Assembly: GCA_003439945.1 (NCBI GenBank)
Contig: QVRM01005202.1
Location: 698,001-762,000 of the forward strand
Reading direction: 5' to 3'
Length of the DNA stretch: 64,000 nucleotides
Origin: Dermanyssus gallinae
Taxonomy: Eukaryota; Arthropoda; Arachnida; Mesostigmata; Dermanyssidae
Position numbers and translations under genes: made by a program. Position 1 is the stretch's first letter, and each line of letters begins with the position of its first letter. The notes under the pieces were generated by a model. It made no database searches, was not told where the DNA came from, and was given only the letters and a program-made list of their open reading frames with translations. This document shows positions 1 to 12,159 of this stretch, one piece after another.

Positions 1-2
1 TG

Positions 3-21
3 TATATATATATATATATAT
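3..21. repeat. (TA)n microsatellite at window edge
   Basis: Pure TA dinucleotide run, cut by the window start, so its full length is unknown. Confidence 0.9.
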
Positions 22-654
22 GAATACAGCTTGCCTGCGCTCGTCTTGTTCTTCTTCGGTATATTTCTCATCCGTCCCTTCCTGTGAAGACACATATCTG
101 CGCTACCGCCAATTAGCACAATTGTAACTGGCTCGATTGTCGGCTACGGGTGCGCAGAACCGAACCCCTTTTCTTTGCATGTCGAACCGCCAGTTCGTTA
201 AAACGGGACAACATACAACAAGCAATCTATCATCAATGTATCGTACCGTAACGGAAATACGGTTAATGACAGAAATAACGGCAACGATCGATGCACTAGC
301 TGCAAAAGATGCAACTAGTGCTAAGTGCTTTGACGCAGCGCAAAATTGCTCTCCGGTAGTTTGGTGTTTGCGTTCGCCCTGGTGAAAAAACAATTTAGGC
401 TGCAGCAAGTCGTTAGTCGTAGTCGATCAGCGTTTCCTGTAGTTAAAGTGATAGTAGAAGTAATGGAAGTAGACTTATTATCATGAACTAGTTATTTTTA
501 CATGCATCAAAACATGACACTATACAGCAATATAAGGAAAGCTATGTTATCGATACGAGCCAGTCGATTTGTGCAAGTACGCTGCGCTGAAACGATGCAG
601 GAACGTGGAGTGGTTTATCGCGGTTCAGGCACGAGACACTTCTTAAAACAAAAG
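22..654. other. unassigned unique sequence
   Basis: Mixed-composition sequence with short overlapping open frames on both strands (about 80-100 codons at 103-408). None resembles a known family or has a credible start context. I see no feature here. Confidence 0.6.
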
Positions 655-1085
<431 letters not shown>

Positions 1086-1089
1086 AGCA

Positions 1090-1714
1090 GCAGCAGCCCG
1101 AAGACCAATATCAGAGGCCACATTAACAAAAAGATAGCAAACAAATAACAACAACACAACAGATAGCAACAACAAGCAATATTCAACAAAAAGTTACAAC
1201 TGCAACAGCTGCAACAACAACAACAGCATTGCTACCGCGAATTTGCTGTTTGTCTGGCGCTAAACTTAGCACGACTTGTTTGACAATACTCTAGAGCAGC
1301 AGGGCAGATCCCTTGCGCGAGTCGATCTGTTTTTTTCACTCTATCTCTCTCTTGTTCGAGCTCTGTCAGATGACAACGATAAACTTTCTGCGGCACAAAA
1401 TATTGTTCAAATATACGTGCTGCCAGTGGGTGTAGTGAAGCGGAAGAGATAGTCGTCCATTACGATACTGCCACACGAGCGACGATAGATACTCGCAGAG
1501 TTGGTCGATCCCGGTACAGGCGTGATACAAGCTCAGTTAGTAAGTAGCCGTAGGAGTTGTGTAATGAACGAAGGCTCAAGTTTCGCAGCATAGTGTCAAT
1601 GTAGCAGTGAATCAAATTTGGAACATGGTGCAGCGTGTACGTTACACAGACTTAGCGAGCGCGATCTAGAATCAACTACAACGTAATCGAAACGCGATCC
1701 TGCTTAACGCTGAC
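1090..1714. other. unassigned sequence between CAA array and TA tract
   Basis: It opens with scattered AACAAC words and is then ordinary sequence with a short pyrimidine stretch near 1330-1355. No open frame or structured motif stands out. Confidence 0.6.
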
Positions 1715-1873
1715 TATATATATATATATATATATATATTAAATATATATATATATATAATATATATATATAAAGTATGATATATATATATATATATGAT
1801 ATATATATATAGATATATATATATATAAATATATATATATATAGTATATATATATATATATATTTAGATATAT

Positions 1874-1961
<88 letters not shown>

Positions 1962-1987
1962 CTATTTATATATATATATATATATAT
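1715..1987. repeat. long imperfect (TA)n tract
   Basis: About 270 bp of TA dinucleotides interrupted by single-base changes (TTA, GATA, AAATA phase breaks). It is the longest TA tract in the window and by composition is self-complementary along its whole length. Confidence 0.95.
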
Positions 1988-2265
1988 GTGTCATAAGACT
2001 TAACAGTACCGATAGCCTCAACAACAATAAGTAGCAATAATAGTAGTAACATAACAGCAACAATTTGTGAAGATTAACAACAACCACAACAACAACAACA
2101 CTAACAACGATAAGCACTTTGTGGAGATCAAAAACGCCCCCTGAAAAATGCCGCGCTGTTGGCAACGGTTCGACTGCAACGGGTATCTTTCGTAGTCATC
2201 TGCATCTGTGCCATCCGGCCCCCTCGGGCTCGATATTGGCTCAATTTGTTGCTGTGCTGCTGCTG

Positions 2266-2330
2266 ATGACAGAAGCAGCAGCAACAACAACAACGCCGAC
2301 AGCAGCAGCAACAACAACGTCGCTAGCAGC

Positions 2331-2365
<35 letters not shown>

Positions 2366-3183
2366 CGCCGCTAGCAGCAACAACAACAACGCCGCTAGCA
2401 ACAACAACAACGCCGCTAGCAGCAACAACAACAACGCCGCTAACAGCAACAACAACAACAACGCCGCTAGCAGCAGCAACAACAACAACGCCGCTAGCAG
2501 CAACAACAAAAACGCCGCTAGCAGCAACAACAACAACAACAACAACAACGCCGCTAGCAGCAACAACAACAATGCCGCTAGCAGCAACAACAACGCCGCT
2601 AGCAGCAACAACAACACCGCTAGCAGCAGCAACAACAACAACAATGCCGCTAGCAGCAACAACAACGTTGCTAGCAGCAACAACAATAACGCTGCTAGCA
2701 GTAGCAACAACAACAAACCCGGCAGCAGCAACAACAACAACGCCGCTAGCAGCAACAACAACAACGCCGCTAGCAGCCACAACAACAACAACGCCGCTAG
2801 CAGCAACAACAACAACAACCCCGGCAGCAACAATAACAACGCCACTAGCAGCAACAACAACAACGCCACTAGCAGCAACAACAACAACGCCGCTAGCAAC
2901 AACAACAACAACGCCGCTAGCAGCAACAACAACAACGCCGCTAGCAGCAACAATAACAACGCCACTAGCAGCAACAACAACACCGGCAGCAACAACAACG
3001 CCGCTAGCAACAACAACAACAACGCCGCTAGCAGCAACAATAACAACGCCACTAGCAGCAACAACAACACCGGCAGCAACAACAACGCCGCTAGCAACAA
3101 CAACAACGACAACAACACGGGCAGCAGCAGCAGCAACAACAACAACAGCACCAGCAAAACGCTGTGTCCAGTTCCACCGCTAA
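2266..3183 (+). CDS. possible mucin-like Thr/Ala/Pro-rich frame across the minisatellite
   Basis: The frame from ATG 2266 reads as repeats of PLAATTTT and variants for about 290 residues and ends with a short basic tail. A Thr/Pro-rich repeat would suit a mucin-like O-glycosylated protein. A hydrophobic stretch (AQFVAVLLL) lies just before this ATG, but in-frame access to it needs a non-ATG start or an upstream exon. The competing Asn/Ser frame is equally open, so the frame may simply reflect the triplet repeat. Confidence 0.15.
2275..3150 (+). repeat. NheI-site minisatellite of GCCGCTAGCAGC plus (AAC)n units
   Basis: About thirty tandem units, each starting GCCGCTAGCAGC (or a one-base variant such as GCCACTAGC, ACCGGCAGC or CCCGGCAGC) followed by 2-9 AAC triplets. 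Unit lengths are 18-36 bp and always multiples of three. A higher-order copy is visible: the block starting at 2937 recurs at 3024 with an 87-bp period. Because units are whole triplets without stop codons, several frames stay open together: a Thr/Ala/Pro-rich frame (ATG at 2266, closing at 3183), an Asn/Ala/Ser-rich frame (closing at 3236) and Leu- and Val-rich frames on the minus strand. I see no evidence for preferring one frame. Confidence 0.9.
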
Positions 3184-3469
3184 CGTTACGGCACGGTTGT
3201 TGTTGCCGTCGCCGCCACCGCTGCCGCCTACGCTGACTTCGAACAGTCCAAAAGAGACGGCTGACCAGCCAACACACGATGGACGATGGACGATGAACGA
3301 TGTCGCCAAACAAGAACGAGCTTGCTTGCTTGAGACACAAGCGTCGTTCGCGTTCTCTGCGTCTGTATGTTCGTCCGTTCATCCATCCACCGGTCTGCTT
3401 CCTGTGTCCGTCGTGGTCGTCGTCATCTCGCTGTCCGTTTGTTCTCCGGTCCTATTGCGTCGCCTGTCC

Positions 3470-3960
3470 CCGGCTACTATTATAGCCACCACCACTACTA
3501 CTACTACCATCATCAACACCACCACCACCACCACCACGGTTACTAACACCATTACTTTAACTATTGCTATTAGATACTAATACTATTCTACCACTGCCAC
3601 AGATCCAGATACCACTAGCGTTTTTTTTTTGTTGTTGCGTATCATTTCTACTACTGCGATACTACACGACGCGACCACCATTTGCGCTACTGCTGTGGCC
3701 GCCGTAGACTTGAGCGAGCTGACAACAGTTCTTCTCATCATCGTTGATTTTGTCGTCCGGTGGTGGTGGTGGACTTTTCTCATTAACAACTTCACAACAA
3801 TAGCAATAATAGCAACAACAACAACAACAACAACAACAGATACAATACCGACAACAGATACAACAACAACAGATACAATACCGACAACAGCAAACACAAC
3901 AACAACAGGAACAGCCGGAATAATAACAACCGCAACCGCTACGACATTGCGACGCCTTGA
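3470..3960. repeat. mixed triplet repeats (ACC/ACT and AAC)
   Basis: Patches of ACC/ACT triplets (about 3487-3540), a poly-T run near 3620-3630 and AAC arrays (about 3795-3910). The AAC part holds duplicated GATACAATACCGACAACA-like blocks (3838 and 3871). The Thr-rich frames that cross it are read as composition artefacts. Confidence 0.75.
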
Positions 3961-4229
3961 CCATCACCACCACTATGATGAACTCAACGTTGGGCCAGCG
4001 ACAGCCAACGACGACAATAACGAAAACGTAATATCGAATCGCGACCACAACACGATGCCCACTACGGGCAGAATTTATCGTCGTGATCTGTCTACCCTGT
4101 TATATTCTTACCAATATATTGAATTTATTACTATTTTGAACAGTATATTTCGGTTCAATGATACTAATAATAATCATCGAGAGAGTTAGCGGCACTACAA
4201 CAAGACATATTGTCAAGTGGAGGTGGGGT

Positions 4230-4600
4230 AGTCTCGTTGTTGTTGTTGTTGTTGTTGACGAAGACGGACAACGCTTTGGTGGAAATAACGACAACAAGAT
4301 CAACCACAGCAGCAACATAGACGACAGCAACACCGATCGAACCGCTCTTTGTACGACGACAACAACACCAGCAAAAACAACAACAACAATAACAGCAACA
4401 ACAACAACTACTGCTAAAGGTAATCGTCATAACGCTGACAAGGTCAGTGAAAATAATGATAATAATGCATTATGGCACACGTATCACCAAGCCAAAAATA
4501 ACAAAAACATTCAAACAGACACAGCTACATCCCGGCAGCAACATCCACAAAAAATCAAACATCAAAAACAACAACGAGAATGACTCACACTCATATGCAT
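4230..4600. repeat. GTT then AAC triplet patches
   Basis: A short (GTT)n run at 4233-4257 is followed by AAC-rich stretches at about 4350-4415. The two are complementary in sequence, so the transcript could fold back, but the arms are short and impure. Confidence 0.6.
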
Positions 4601-4951
4601 ACTGTGTGTGTCGGCCTGTGACATCAAAGCCAATTCGCCCCTCTCCTTTACACACCGTAACCTCAAGCCTATGTGCCTACTTTCACCTACCTCTATCAAA
4701 TGCCACACACTGTAAAACGATGGACGTCCCCACGACGATTGTGTAATAATAACGACGTTTTTCTTTTATTTTATGTCATATACGGATATCTCACATTGAG
4801 AATAATCATCAAATTCATATATCTGCCCCTGTCATATCTTGAGCTTAAAGCCTAACCGCTAGGTCAAACCTTTTGTACTCCAGCGGTGAGTCAGTTCAAT
4901 CTAACCACTTAACCTAAATCGTTGACGCAATGTTACGCGTTTCGGCACTTC

Positions 4952-4954
4952 ATA

Positions 4955-4989
<35 letters not shown>
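4952..4989. repeat. (TA)n microsatellite
   Basis: Nearly pure TA run of about 38 bp. Confidence 0.9.
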
Positions 4990-4992
<3 letters not shown>

Positions 4993-5097
4993 TGGGAAAA
5001 ATACATACATGTATATATAAATCGAGGAAAGCAACTTTCAAGAACGCGTACCGAGGGACGCGCGTTGTAATCGCATCTTCTTGAAGTGGTCTCTTTG

Positions 5098-5167
5098 CAT
5101 TCAAGAGATAAGTTCTCATATAAATATGCATATATATTTATGCATATTTATATGAGAACTTGTATAA

Positions 5168-5210
<43 letters not shown>

Positions 5211-5236
5211 TCAAGAGGTAAGTTCCCATATAAATA

Positions 5237-5247
<11 letters not shown>
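5098..5247. repeat. 40-bp direct repeat, offset 110 bp, spanning a hairpin and a TA tract
   Basis: The segment 5098-5137 (starting CATTCAAGAGATAAGTTC) recurs at 5208-5247 with two base differences. The first copy forms the left arm of the hairpin at 5110-5161. The second copy lacks the inverted partner and runs directly into a long TA tract (5231-5308). Between the copies is another TA tract (5173-5207). The simplest reading is duplication followed by TA slippage. Confidence 0.85.
5110..5161. repeat. 23-bp perfect inverted repeat, 6-nt loop
   Basis: The arms 5110-5132 and 5139-5161 are exact reverse complements (AAGTTCTCATATAAATATG... against ...AACTT), with a loop at 5133-5138. It is a stable hairpin as DNA or RNA. 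It is shorter than a typical animal pre-miRNA and lies in TA-rich surroundings, so a small MITE-like remnant is an alternative. Confidence 0.85.

Positions 5248-5308
<61 letters not shown>
5231..5308. repeat. (TA)n microsatellite
   Basis: About 78 bp of TA repeats extending from the second copy of the 5.1-kb direct repeat. Confidence 0.95.
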
Positions 5309-5312
<4 letters not shown>

Positions 5313-5835
5313 TATACACATATAACGAGTGAAAGTGTTCGCTACTTGTATGGAAGCAATCAACCGATTCCGACACATTTGTCACCGCCGACAAGGCGTA
5401 CATACAGGCACTGTGTATTGTGTCGGCCAAATCTTTTTAGCCGGTTTGGCCAGTTTTTGGCCGTGGTGGTGTCGGCGTTACTCTGATCTGATCGACTGGT
5501 TTCCACCCGCGTTCCGTATAAGTACAATCTAAGTGCTGTGTACGACGATGGCACGATTTATCACCACTCGCCGTCGTCGTGGTCGTGGTCGTTCCCCGTG
5601 TACCACCCCGCTTCCCGTGTCTCGCGCCGCCAATGTCCTCACCATCAATGGGCATAGCGATATCATCGTCATCACCATCATCATTATTATCGTCATGTAC
5701 CTGCAATTCGTCGCCCGTTTTTGGTGCGTTCTCATTCGTACGTTTGCGATGAGACAACGACACATAGATATATTGGTTGATTTGGCGGGAGACACAGAGA
5801 GTAAAAGGGAGAGAAAGGAGGGGGGACGTACAGAG

Positions 5836-5900
5836 AGTTAGAGAGAGAGAGAGAGAGGAGGGGGCGTACAGGGAGAGAGGGGGAAAGAGAGAAATAGAGA
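5836..5900 (+). repeat. (GA)n purine tract
   Basis: GAGAGA-rich purine tract with GGGG interruptions. Its complement accounts for the Ser/Leu-rich frames on the minus strand. Confidence 0.8.
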
Positions 5901-6033
5901 ATGAAACCGAGATACTGGAGTAAATCATGCAGCCAATGAATTGACACCGCATACACGTTTATACACGTTTTGTTTTCACGTTCATCCTTATACGATGTAC
6001 TACGCGCGCAGCGCATACTATGTCATTGCACTG

Positions 6034-6057
6034 TTATATATATATATATTTTTTTTT

Positions 6058-6101
<44 letters not shown>
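6034..6101. repeat. (TA)n with internal poly-T
   Basis: Two TA blocks flank a run of about ten T. Confidence 0.9.
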
Positions 6102-6105
<4 letters not shown>

Positions 6106-6199
6106 TTATACACACGCATATGCCCATATAAGAACTACACCGGGAAGGCACCACATAACGAATAGACGTAGCAGCAGTCGCTGGTGACACATATCCACG

Positions 6200-6352
6200 T
6201 GCTGTTGTTGTTGTCGTCGCTGTTGTGGTTGCTATTGTTGCTGCTGCTGTTGATAATGGTGTTGTTGTACTTATTGTTGTTGTTGTTGTTGTAGTAGTAG
6301 TTATTGTTGTTGTTGTTGTTGTAGTAGTTATTGTTGTTGTTGTTCTTTGTTG
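6200..6352 (-). repeat. (GTT)n / (AAC)n triplet array
   Basis: GTT repeats with GTA interruptions. An almost exact internal duplication of the block GTTGTTGTTGTTGTAGTAG is seen at about 6280 and 6310. Confidence 0.9.
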
Positions 6353-6586
6353 GCTTACAGCCGTCGGCGAAACGACAATCGACGCCACCCACGTGGGTTG
6401 ACAAGCGCGTGCCACCTGTGCGTACTGTTTGTAACCGGCATACTTTGACAACACACGACAGTGCATGAGCCCATGTATGCATATGTATTTCTGTATATGC
6501 GCATGCATATGCATAAGCTTGCAGCAAATACAACGATAAACACGTCTGAATCTATTAGAATGCTGCTTATGATTACTAACGCAAGT

Positions 6587-6617
<31 letters not shown>

Positions 6618-6620
<3 letters not shown>

Positions 6621-7070
6621 GGCAGAACTACTTAAAAGGGCTGACAGTGACACTAATGTGAGTGTGATGCCAAATATTTTGATTAGGAGTGACACTGAAA
6701 TTACTAATCTTTTCTATACCGATATGGCTAGCCAAACGTTACATCACAAAATGTGCTGTGATAAGAGAGATCAGATTAGACGGTTGCAAGAGAACGAGTC
6801 ATTAGATAAAGACACCGGATGAAAATTCTACTTTGGCTAAAGGCCGCGGATCCAACGCAGCTGTCGAAGAAGAATAGTCGTATTGACAGCAGCTTGCAAA
6901 AATGGAGTTCCTGTTTTTATCATTCACCTTCAATATATTAAATATTTGCAGTTACGCAAAAATGTGCATTTCATGCTTTTTTTGGGGTACGAAATCGATG
7001 TTTGATCGATTTGTGTTGAGATTACTGTAAACTGTTAAAAATGGTAGCCCCCACCTACCTATAAAAATGT

Positions 7071-7104
<34 letters not shown>

Positions 7105-8300
7105 ACTTTAACGAAACTTACGACTCCATTGCGTCTGGCCAAAGTGGGTTTGATCACACTATACATACCGAGAGAGAAAGAAGGCGACACAGTGAGATTG
7201 AGACAAATTGTCTCACGCCTCTCAACTTTTCATTCATTTGATTCGTGAAATGCGTCATACACTCTGCTATGTAAGGCAGGACTGCCTTTACACGTTATCA
7301 GGAAACACAATATATATGTCACCCAAACCCACCAACGAACGCACACAGGCATAGTCCGTGCGTAAACATTCAGGCATTCACTTTTAGCGATAAAGCATTT
7401 TAGGATTAATCAGTAATGACAATCAGTGACTTACACCATATCTCTAGCACAATTCATATGTGCATTGTCTGGCGAAGCGCTCAGGCAAACAACAGATACA
7501 ACAAAGACAACAATTTTGACAGCGCCAAGTGGGCTTCCCTAAGTGTAACAAAAATGAGTTAGATCAACATCTGTTGCCCAGTATACAATGACACGATTTG
7601 ACACCACGAGATAGCGAAATATAACAACATAAAATTTCCATCATGATCCATTACCATGAGTAGTATTCAGACACCAAGGGCGCCGCAAAAATCGTACCCA
7701 AAAGAAACAAACACGAGCGCCCTAGAGATAGTGAGGGTAAACTATGGTGGTTGCTGTAATACTCGTAATCATAATCGGATGCGTGTTATCATCCCCGTAC
7801 AATTCGTGTGCAGGTCGGTACAATTCGTACTGTATTTCGTATCCTTTCCTAGACTCTGCTGTAAAATACGTCCAGTAGGAACACAGAGTTATGAGAGGAT
7901 GGCGGTCCCGTATCGCAACTTGCAGCCAGGGCCCTGTCGAGTCGCCTTAAACACAAAACTTTCTATTGATCGACACCTTTTGTGATTGATTGCGGAGATC
8001 CGGGAGATGATGCGCTAGAGGCGAACTGAAGTGGAGTGGAGTGGAGTGGGTGTGGTAGCGGCGGTGAGTAGTATACCCATCACCGTTCGACGATAGCGTT
8101 CCACGCAAACGCCAAACAAATTCCGGTAAATCGCCGTCAGTCACCGATGATCCACCGTCTTCGTCATCACTCACGCTCATAGAGGCCGTTGTCATCGCCC
8201 ACACTTATTTGTCGTTTGGCGTCCTCTTCCTACCCGACGATAGACTCGACGGTTATCGTCGTGAGTGCTCGGCTCGAGTACTTTCAAGTGAACACGCTCG
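6618..8300. other. mostly unique sequence, no gene seen
   Basis: AT-rich unique sequence with one TA tract (7070-7103). Open frames such as 7656-7985 start at a plausible ATG but resemble nothing I know and are within chance length. A GTGGA pentamer repeat (8033-8048) is present. Confidence 0.55.
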
Positions 8301-8319
8301 CATCTGGTACTATGAGCCC

Positions 8320-8515
8320 AAAAACAACACCAACAACAACAAGGAAAACCGCACGGTCACGATGTATGGAACAGGGAAAGAAGAGGAAGAGGTGTCGCAG
8401 GATGCTCGCCGCCACGCGGTCCGGATTACTCACCATAGTTGACGACATCAACAACAACAACAACCACAACGCCAACAGCGCCAACAACAACGCCAATAGC
8501 GCCAACAACAGACGC
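8320..8515 (+). repeat. AAC and CCAACA-type short repeats
   Basis: ACAACAACA patches at 8324-8345 and 8450-8510. The second is a tandem of CGCCAACA(GCG) blocks encoding Asn/Ala/Ser-rich frames. Low complexity only. Confidence 0.7.
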
Positions 8516-8819
8516 GAGAGAGTCATTTTCGTCACGGTCGTAGTCATCAGCCACCGTGGCCGCGAAGCTTGAAATCGACCCTCAGTCGATTCGAAACACA
8601 CCCCGAAACCATGTGAAATATCGTAACCAAAATAGTGTTGTAACCTTTATGATTAATGTCATAGTCACTCCGGTTGTCGCCGTCTTAGTCGACGAGTGAG
8701 CTAAGTAAATTCACTCGCTCGCTTGCCGTCCGGATGAGTCCCTCCTGTTGGGGTTGTCGTAGTGGTTATTGTTGCTCTATAGGTATGCAGTAATATGTAT
8801 GATATATATATATATATAG

Positions 8820-10700
8820 TGCTATCGACAGCGGTACTATCGACTGCTCATGCTAGAAGGCAACGCCAAGACTCTTGGCAGCCTATTTGCTGTCCAGCGC
8901 GTATGAGGTGTTCATGAGAGAGCCTTCATCTGAATTACACAACAAGTGCGTAACCGCGGCTATTAGTGGATGCCCTTCGAGGCGTAATTTTAGGCGGATC
9001 AATAGGGGAAGGCGCTTTACAAGAATTGTTTCCAGTTTTTTTTGGCGGAAACAGCTCGATGCCTAGCGTGTGGAGGTAGTTTCGGCTATCCGCTTAGACT
9101 CCGTTCGGTGTTCCTTCGCGTAGATCCTCGCCACGAGCGATGATAGTCAATGCCACCAGATCGTATGCTTGGCAAACGCGCACTTGCTGTTGGATTAATT
9201 TCTAGCCAGTCGTTTCTGCCCACAGGTCCGGACCAAAAATGAATGTAGTGAAATGGAGTACCACCGCATATGAGTAAGTTCTCTCTAGACTAAACAGACT
9301 CTCTCTGCGTCTGCGCCCGATTTGACCCGAGGAGCCGCCAAAACGAAAACCACCGCCGCCAGTGGAAACAACAGCAACCGCCAGCGAAAGCAGCAGCAGC
9401 TACTGCGGAAGATGCAGGACGCGGAACCAAGGCTATTAACAGGATCCTGGATCCCTTCCCCGGACCTGGGTCTAGGTCGACCCCTAGTCAAATCGACTGA
9501 CTCACACCAAGGTCGCTATTATTGGCTCCTACTCGCGTCACAGCGTCCATCCATCTGCTCATCTTAGTTCACCATTTGTGCTAACTACGGCAAATTTGCA
9601 GGCACGTGCGCCGATTCCCATCCAAGAATAGCTCCGACGTGCGTCGGAGCTGCCGCCACTCACTGCTCGCCCCATATTACTCGGGCATCAGCGTCCGCAG
9701 TAGGATCACAACAGCTATCCCGGCGTTAACGTAATCGACTTCCGGGCATCTCTAAGCGAGGATGAAGAAGAGAGGGTGTGCCATGGGACAAAGTACCGCC
9801 AGCCGGTGGCAGTCTTAAATCCTTGTCAACTTTAGAAGTGGCACAACAGTGCAGAGAATAGCCCGTTTCGGGCCGAGTTTCGCACAAAGAAAAGGCAACA
9901 CTCAGCAACGACGCAGTGATGCTTTCGTCATTGCTGCCGGCATATCCATCAACTACCCCTTCTACCCCTTATCATATTCATAACTTCCCTATCAGATACC
10001 CCATTCATACTAGCCCTATCAGATACCCCTTAGAGCGCTTTGACAATAATAGCGCTCGGACACGTGAAGCCGGCCCCCGCCACTCGTAGTGATATTGCTC
10101 TTATTTGCCTCTTAACGGAGCAAGGGGTGGTCGCAGTGCTAGTTTCTTGAGATATATTTCAACTGAGCATTTTAACCTTCCAACCAAAGCTAGTCAGTTT
10201 TATGTGGCAGTTATTTTTGTTTCCAAGATGAATTCTGCGAACCCGTTTAGCACTTGTTAATTAGTAACGCTTTTAATGATACATTTAATTTAGGTTACGG
10301 AGAACTGGAACAACTAGTGTGGCCTAGGATGACGGACTCAGTCCTCCGCTATTTTTGGAAAGGACCTACCTAAACCGCTATTAAAGGACTGGTCGAGAAG
10401 AGGGAAAGGATGTACGTAGAAATATTGCGGAAAAGGATTGAATTTACGAACAAGTTTATCAAGTTAAAAAACGTTATTACAATGACGGGGATTGTCCTTG
10501 GGGCTCATGCAGAGGAGAGAGTGAGAAAAATGACGTGGGATGCAGCAGCAGCAGCAATAAGAAGCCCGCTGAGGTTATTTTTGGAAAGCTGGAACAAAAA
10601 ATAGTGATTGCGGAGCTGGGACTTTACAGAGGCAAGTCTTCTGCAGGTGCGGTGACGCTCCATTAGAATGGAAAAGTTTGGGATATACAAAAAATATACA
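8820..10700. other. GC-moderate unique stretch, no recognisable gene
   Basis: About 1.9 kb with few simple repeats. I looked for reverse-transcriptase, transposase and gag-like motifs in the open frames (for example 8875-9066, 9322-9567, 9726-9908, 10410-10604) and recognised none. It contains a perfect 9-bp inverted repeat with a 4-nt loop (9630-9651) and an approximate tandem of CCCTATCAGATACCCC (about 9980 and 10014). Confidence 0.5.
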
Positions 10701-11994
10701 TATATTTATATATAAGGCAATAACAGTGTAACATTCGTTATTGCAAATATCCTGTCATGCAATTCGGATGTTAAAAATCTATTTTTCAAAAAACCTTAGT
10801 TGTTACAGTTGTTTCTGTCGCTACGGCGGCAACGTCTGAAGGCCGTGACAAGCGCTCGCATCTTGCCTTCTCCCTGGTCGGTCTCACGCACTCTCATTCG
10901 TGGTTCTCGACAACGGTTTGTGTCTGCGCACACCTCAACCTCTTCTCCTACTCCTACTCCTTTGAGTTGTTCGCCCTGACAAGTTCCGCCGAGCAGTATA
11001 ATTCGCTTATGGTCTTGTTAGCAACAGAAAACTTTTCCACTAGGTTCCACGCTAACAGGCCGCCGCCGCCTCCAACCACCCAAGCATTCCTCGTTTTTCC
11101 TCTGCTCACACGTACACGGTTAGGGCGGCGCCCCCCGTACCGCGCACCTATGAACCGACTCACGGCTATTCCACGCCAGCCCTTCAAGCACGTCAACCGT
11201 CTGCACCTGCTACAGGACGGAAGCAGCCTGTTTCCTCTCTTGCTGGAAGTTGCTGCTGCTGATACTGATGCTGATGCTGAAGTCCCCGTTCCTCCAGTTG
11301 CGATGTTTTCTCGTTATGCTCGTCGTTTTGTATCTGCCTGGAGTGCGTACATACGTGCTGTGTCTATGTAGTAGTAGACCTTTATGCTTTCCTCGCTCCG
11401 TACAAACGAGAGCTCAATTAAATATAGAGCCGGCACGTGGCACTGCGAATGGCCACTCACTCAGCCAGCCTCGGGAAACCGCTTCGGCTCTACGAACAGG
11501 CCAGACAAAGTTAATATATATAAATATATATATATACATATATGCATACATATGTATAGCACCTTCTCTCGGCCGCTTTCGGTCGCTGGCTAGTTTGCCC
11601 TTAGCTTTATACCATAGTGCTTGTTCAGCTCCTCCGTTCCAATTCTCGAGGGGCTCGTGTCTCCCCCCCTTGCTCTTGATTTTTGCTGTTTAACTGTCAC
11701 ATCGGCTGATTAGTTTAGCCTCGTCTACCGGAACCACTGCCAGTAGTTGTCGGGCGGCACAAACTGCAGTAGGCAAGCAGAAGGCCAGCGCACGTACTCA
11801 AAGAGGTAAATATTATAACACGACATGCCAATGGTAGTAAATAGCCCGAGCTACCGAAATTGACGACAAAGAGCAAGCGCACAATACAACGGTAACTGTT
11901 GTAACAAATAAGAGAGCAGCCGCAGTTAAAACAACGACAACAACGAGGACAGCAATAACCTATGTTAGCTACAAATAAAGGCACGCAATTAGCA

Positions 11995-12006
11995 ATAATA
12001 ATTATT

Positions 12007-12038
<32 letters not shown>

Positions 12039-12150
12039 AACAACAACAAAAACAACGACAACTGCAATATTAGAAGCAACACTACCGCCAACGACGGCAA
12101 CAACAACAAATACGACCCTGTCGTTATGATCAACAACAACAACATCAGTG
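11995..12150 (+). repeat. (CAA)n triplet array
   Basis: ACAACAACA array with imperfect AAC words continuing to about 12150. Confidence 0.85.
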
Positions 12151-12159
12151 ACAACAAAT

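Noticed and set aside
2018..3382. 454-codon minus-strand Leu/Ala frame, longest in the window
   Set aside because: Reads through the NheI minisatellite. The Leu/Ala blocks mirror its units, with no start context and no non-repeat domain.
5086..5430. Alternating Ile/Tyr frames here and at many other places
   Set aside because: Direct translation of TA dinucleotide runs.
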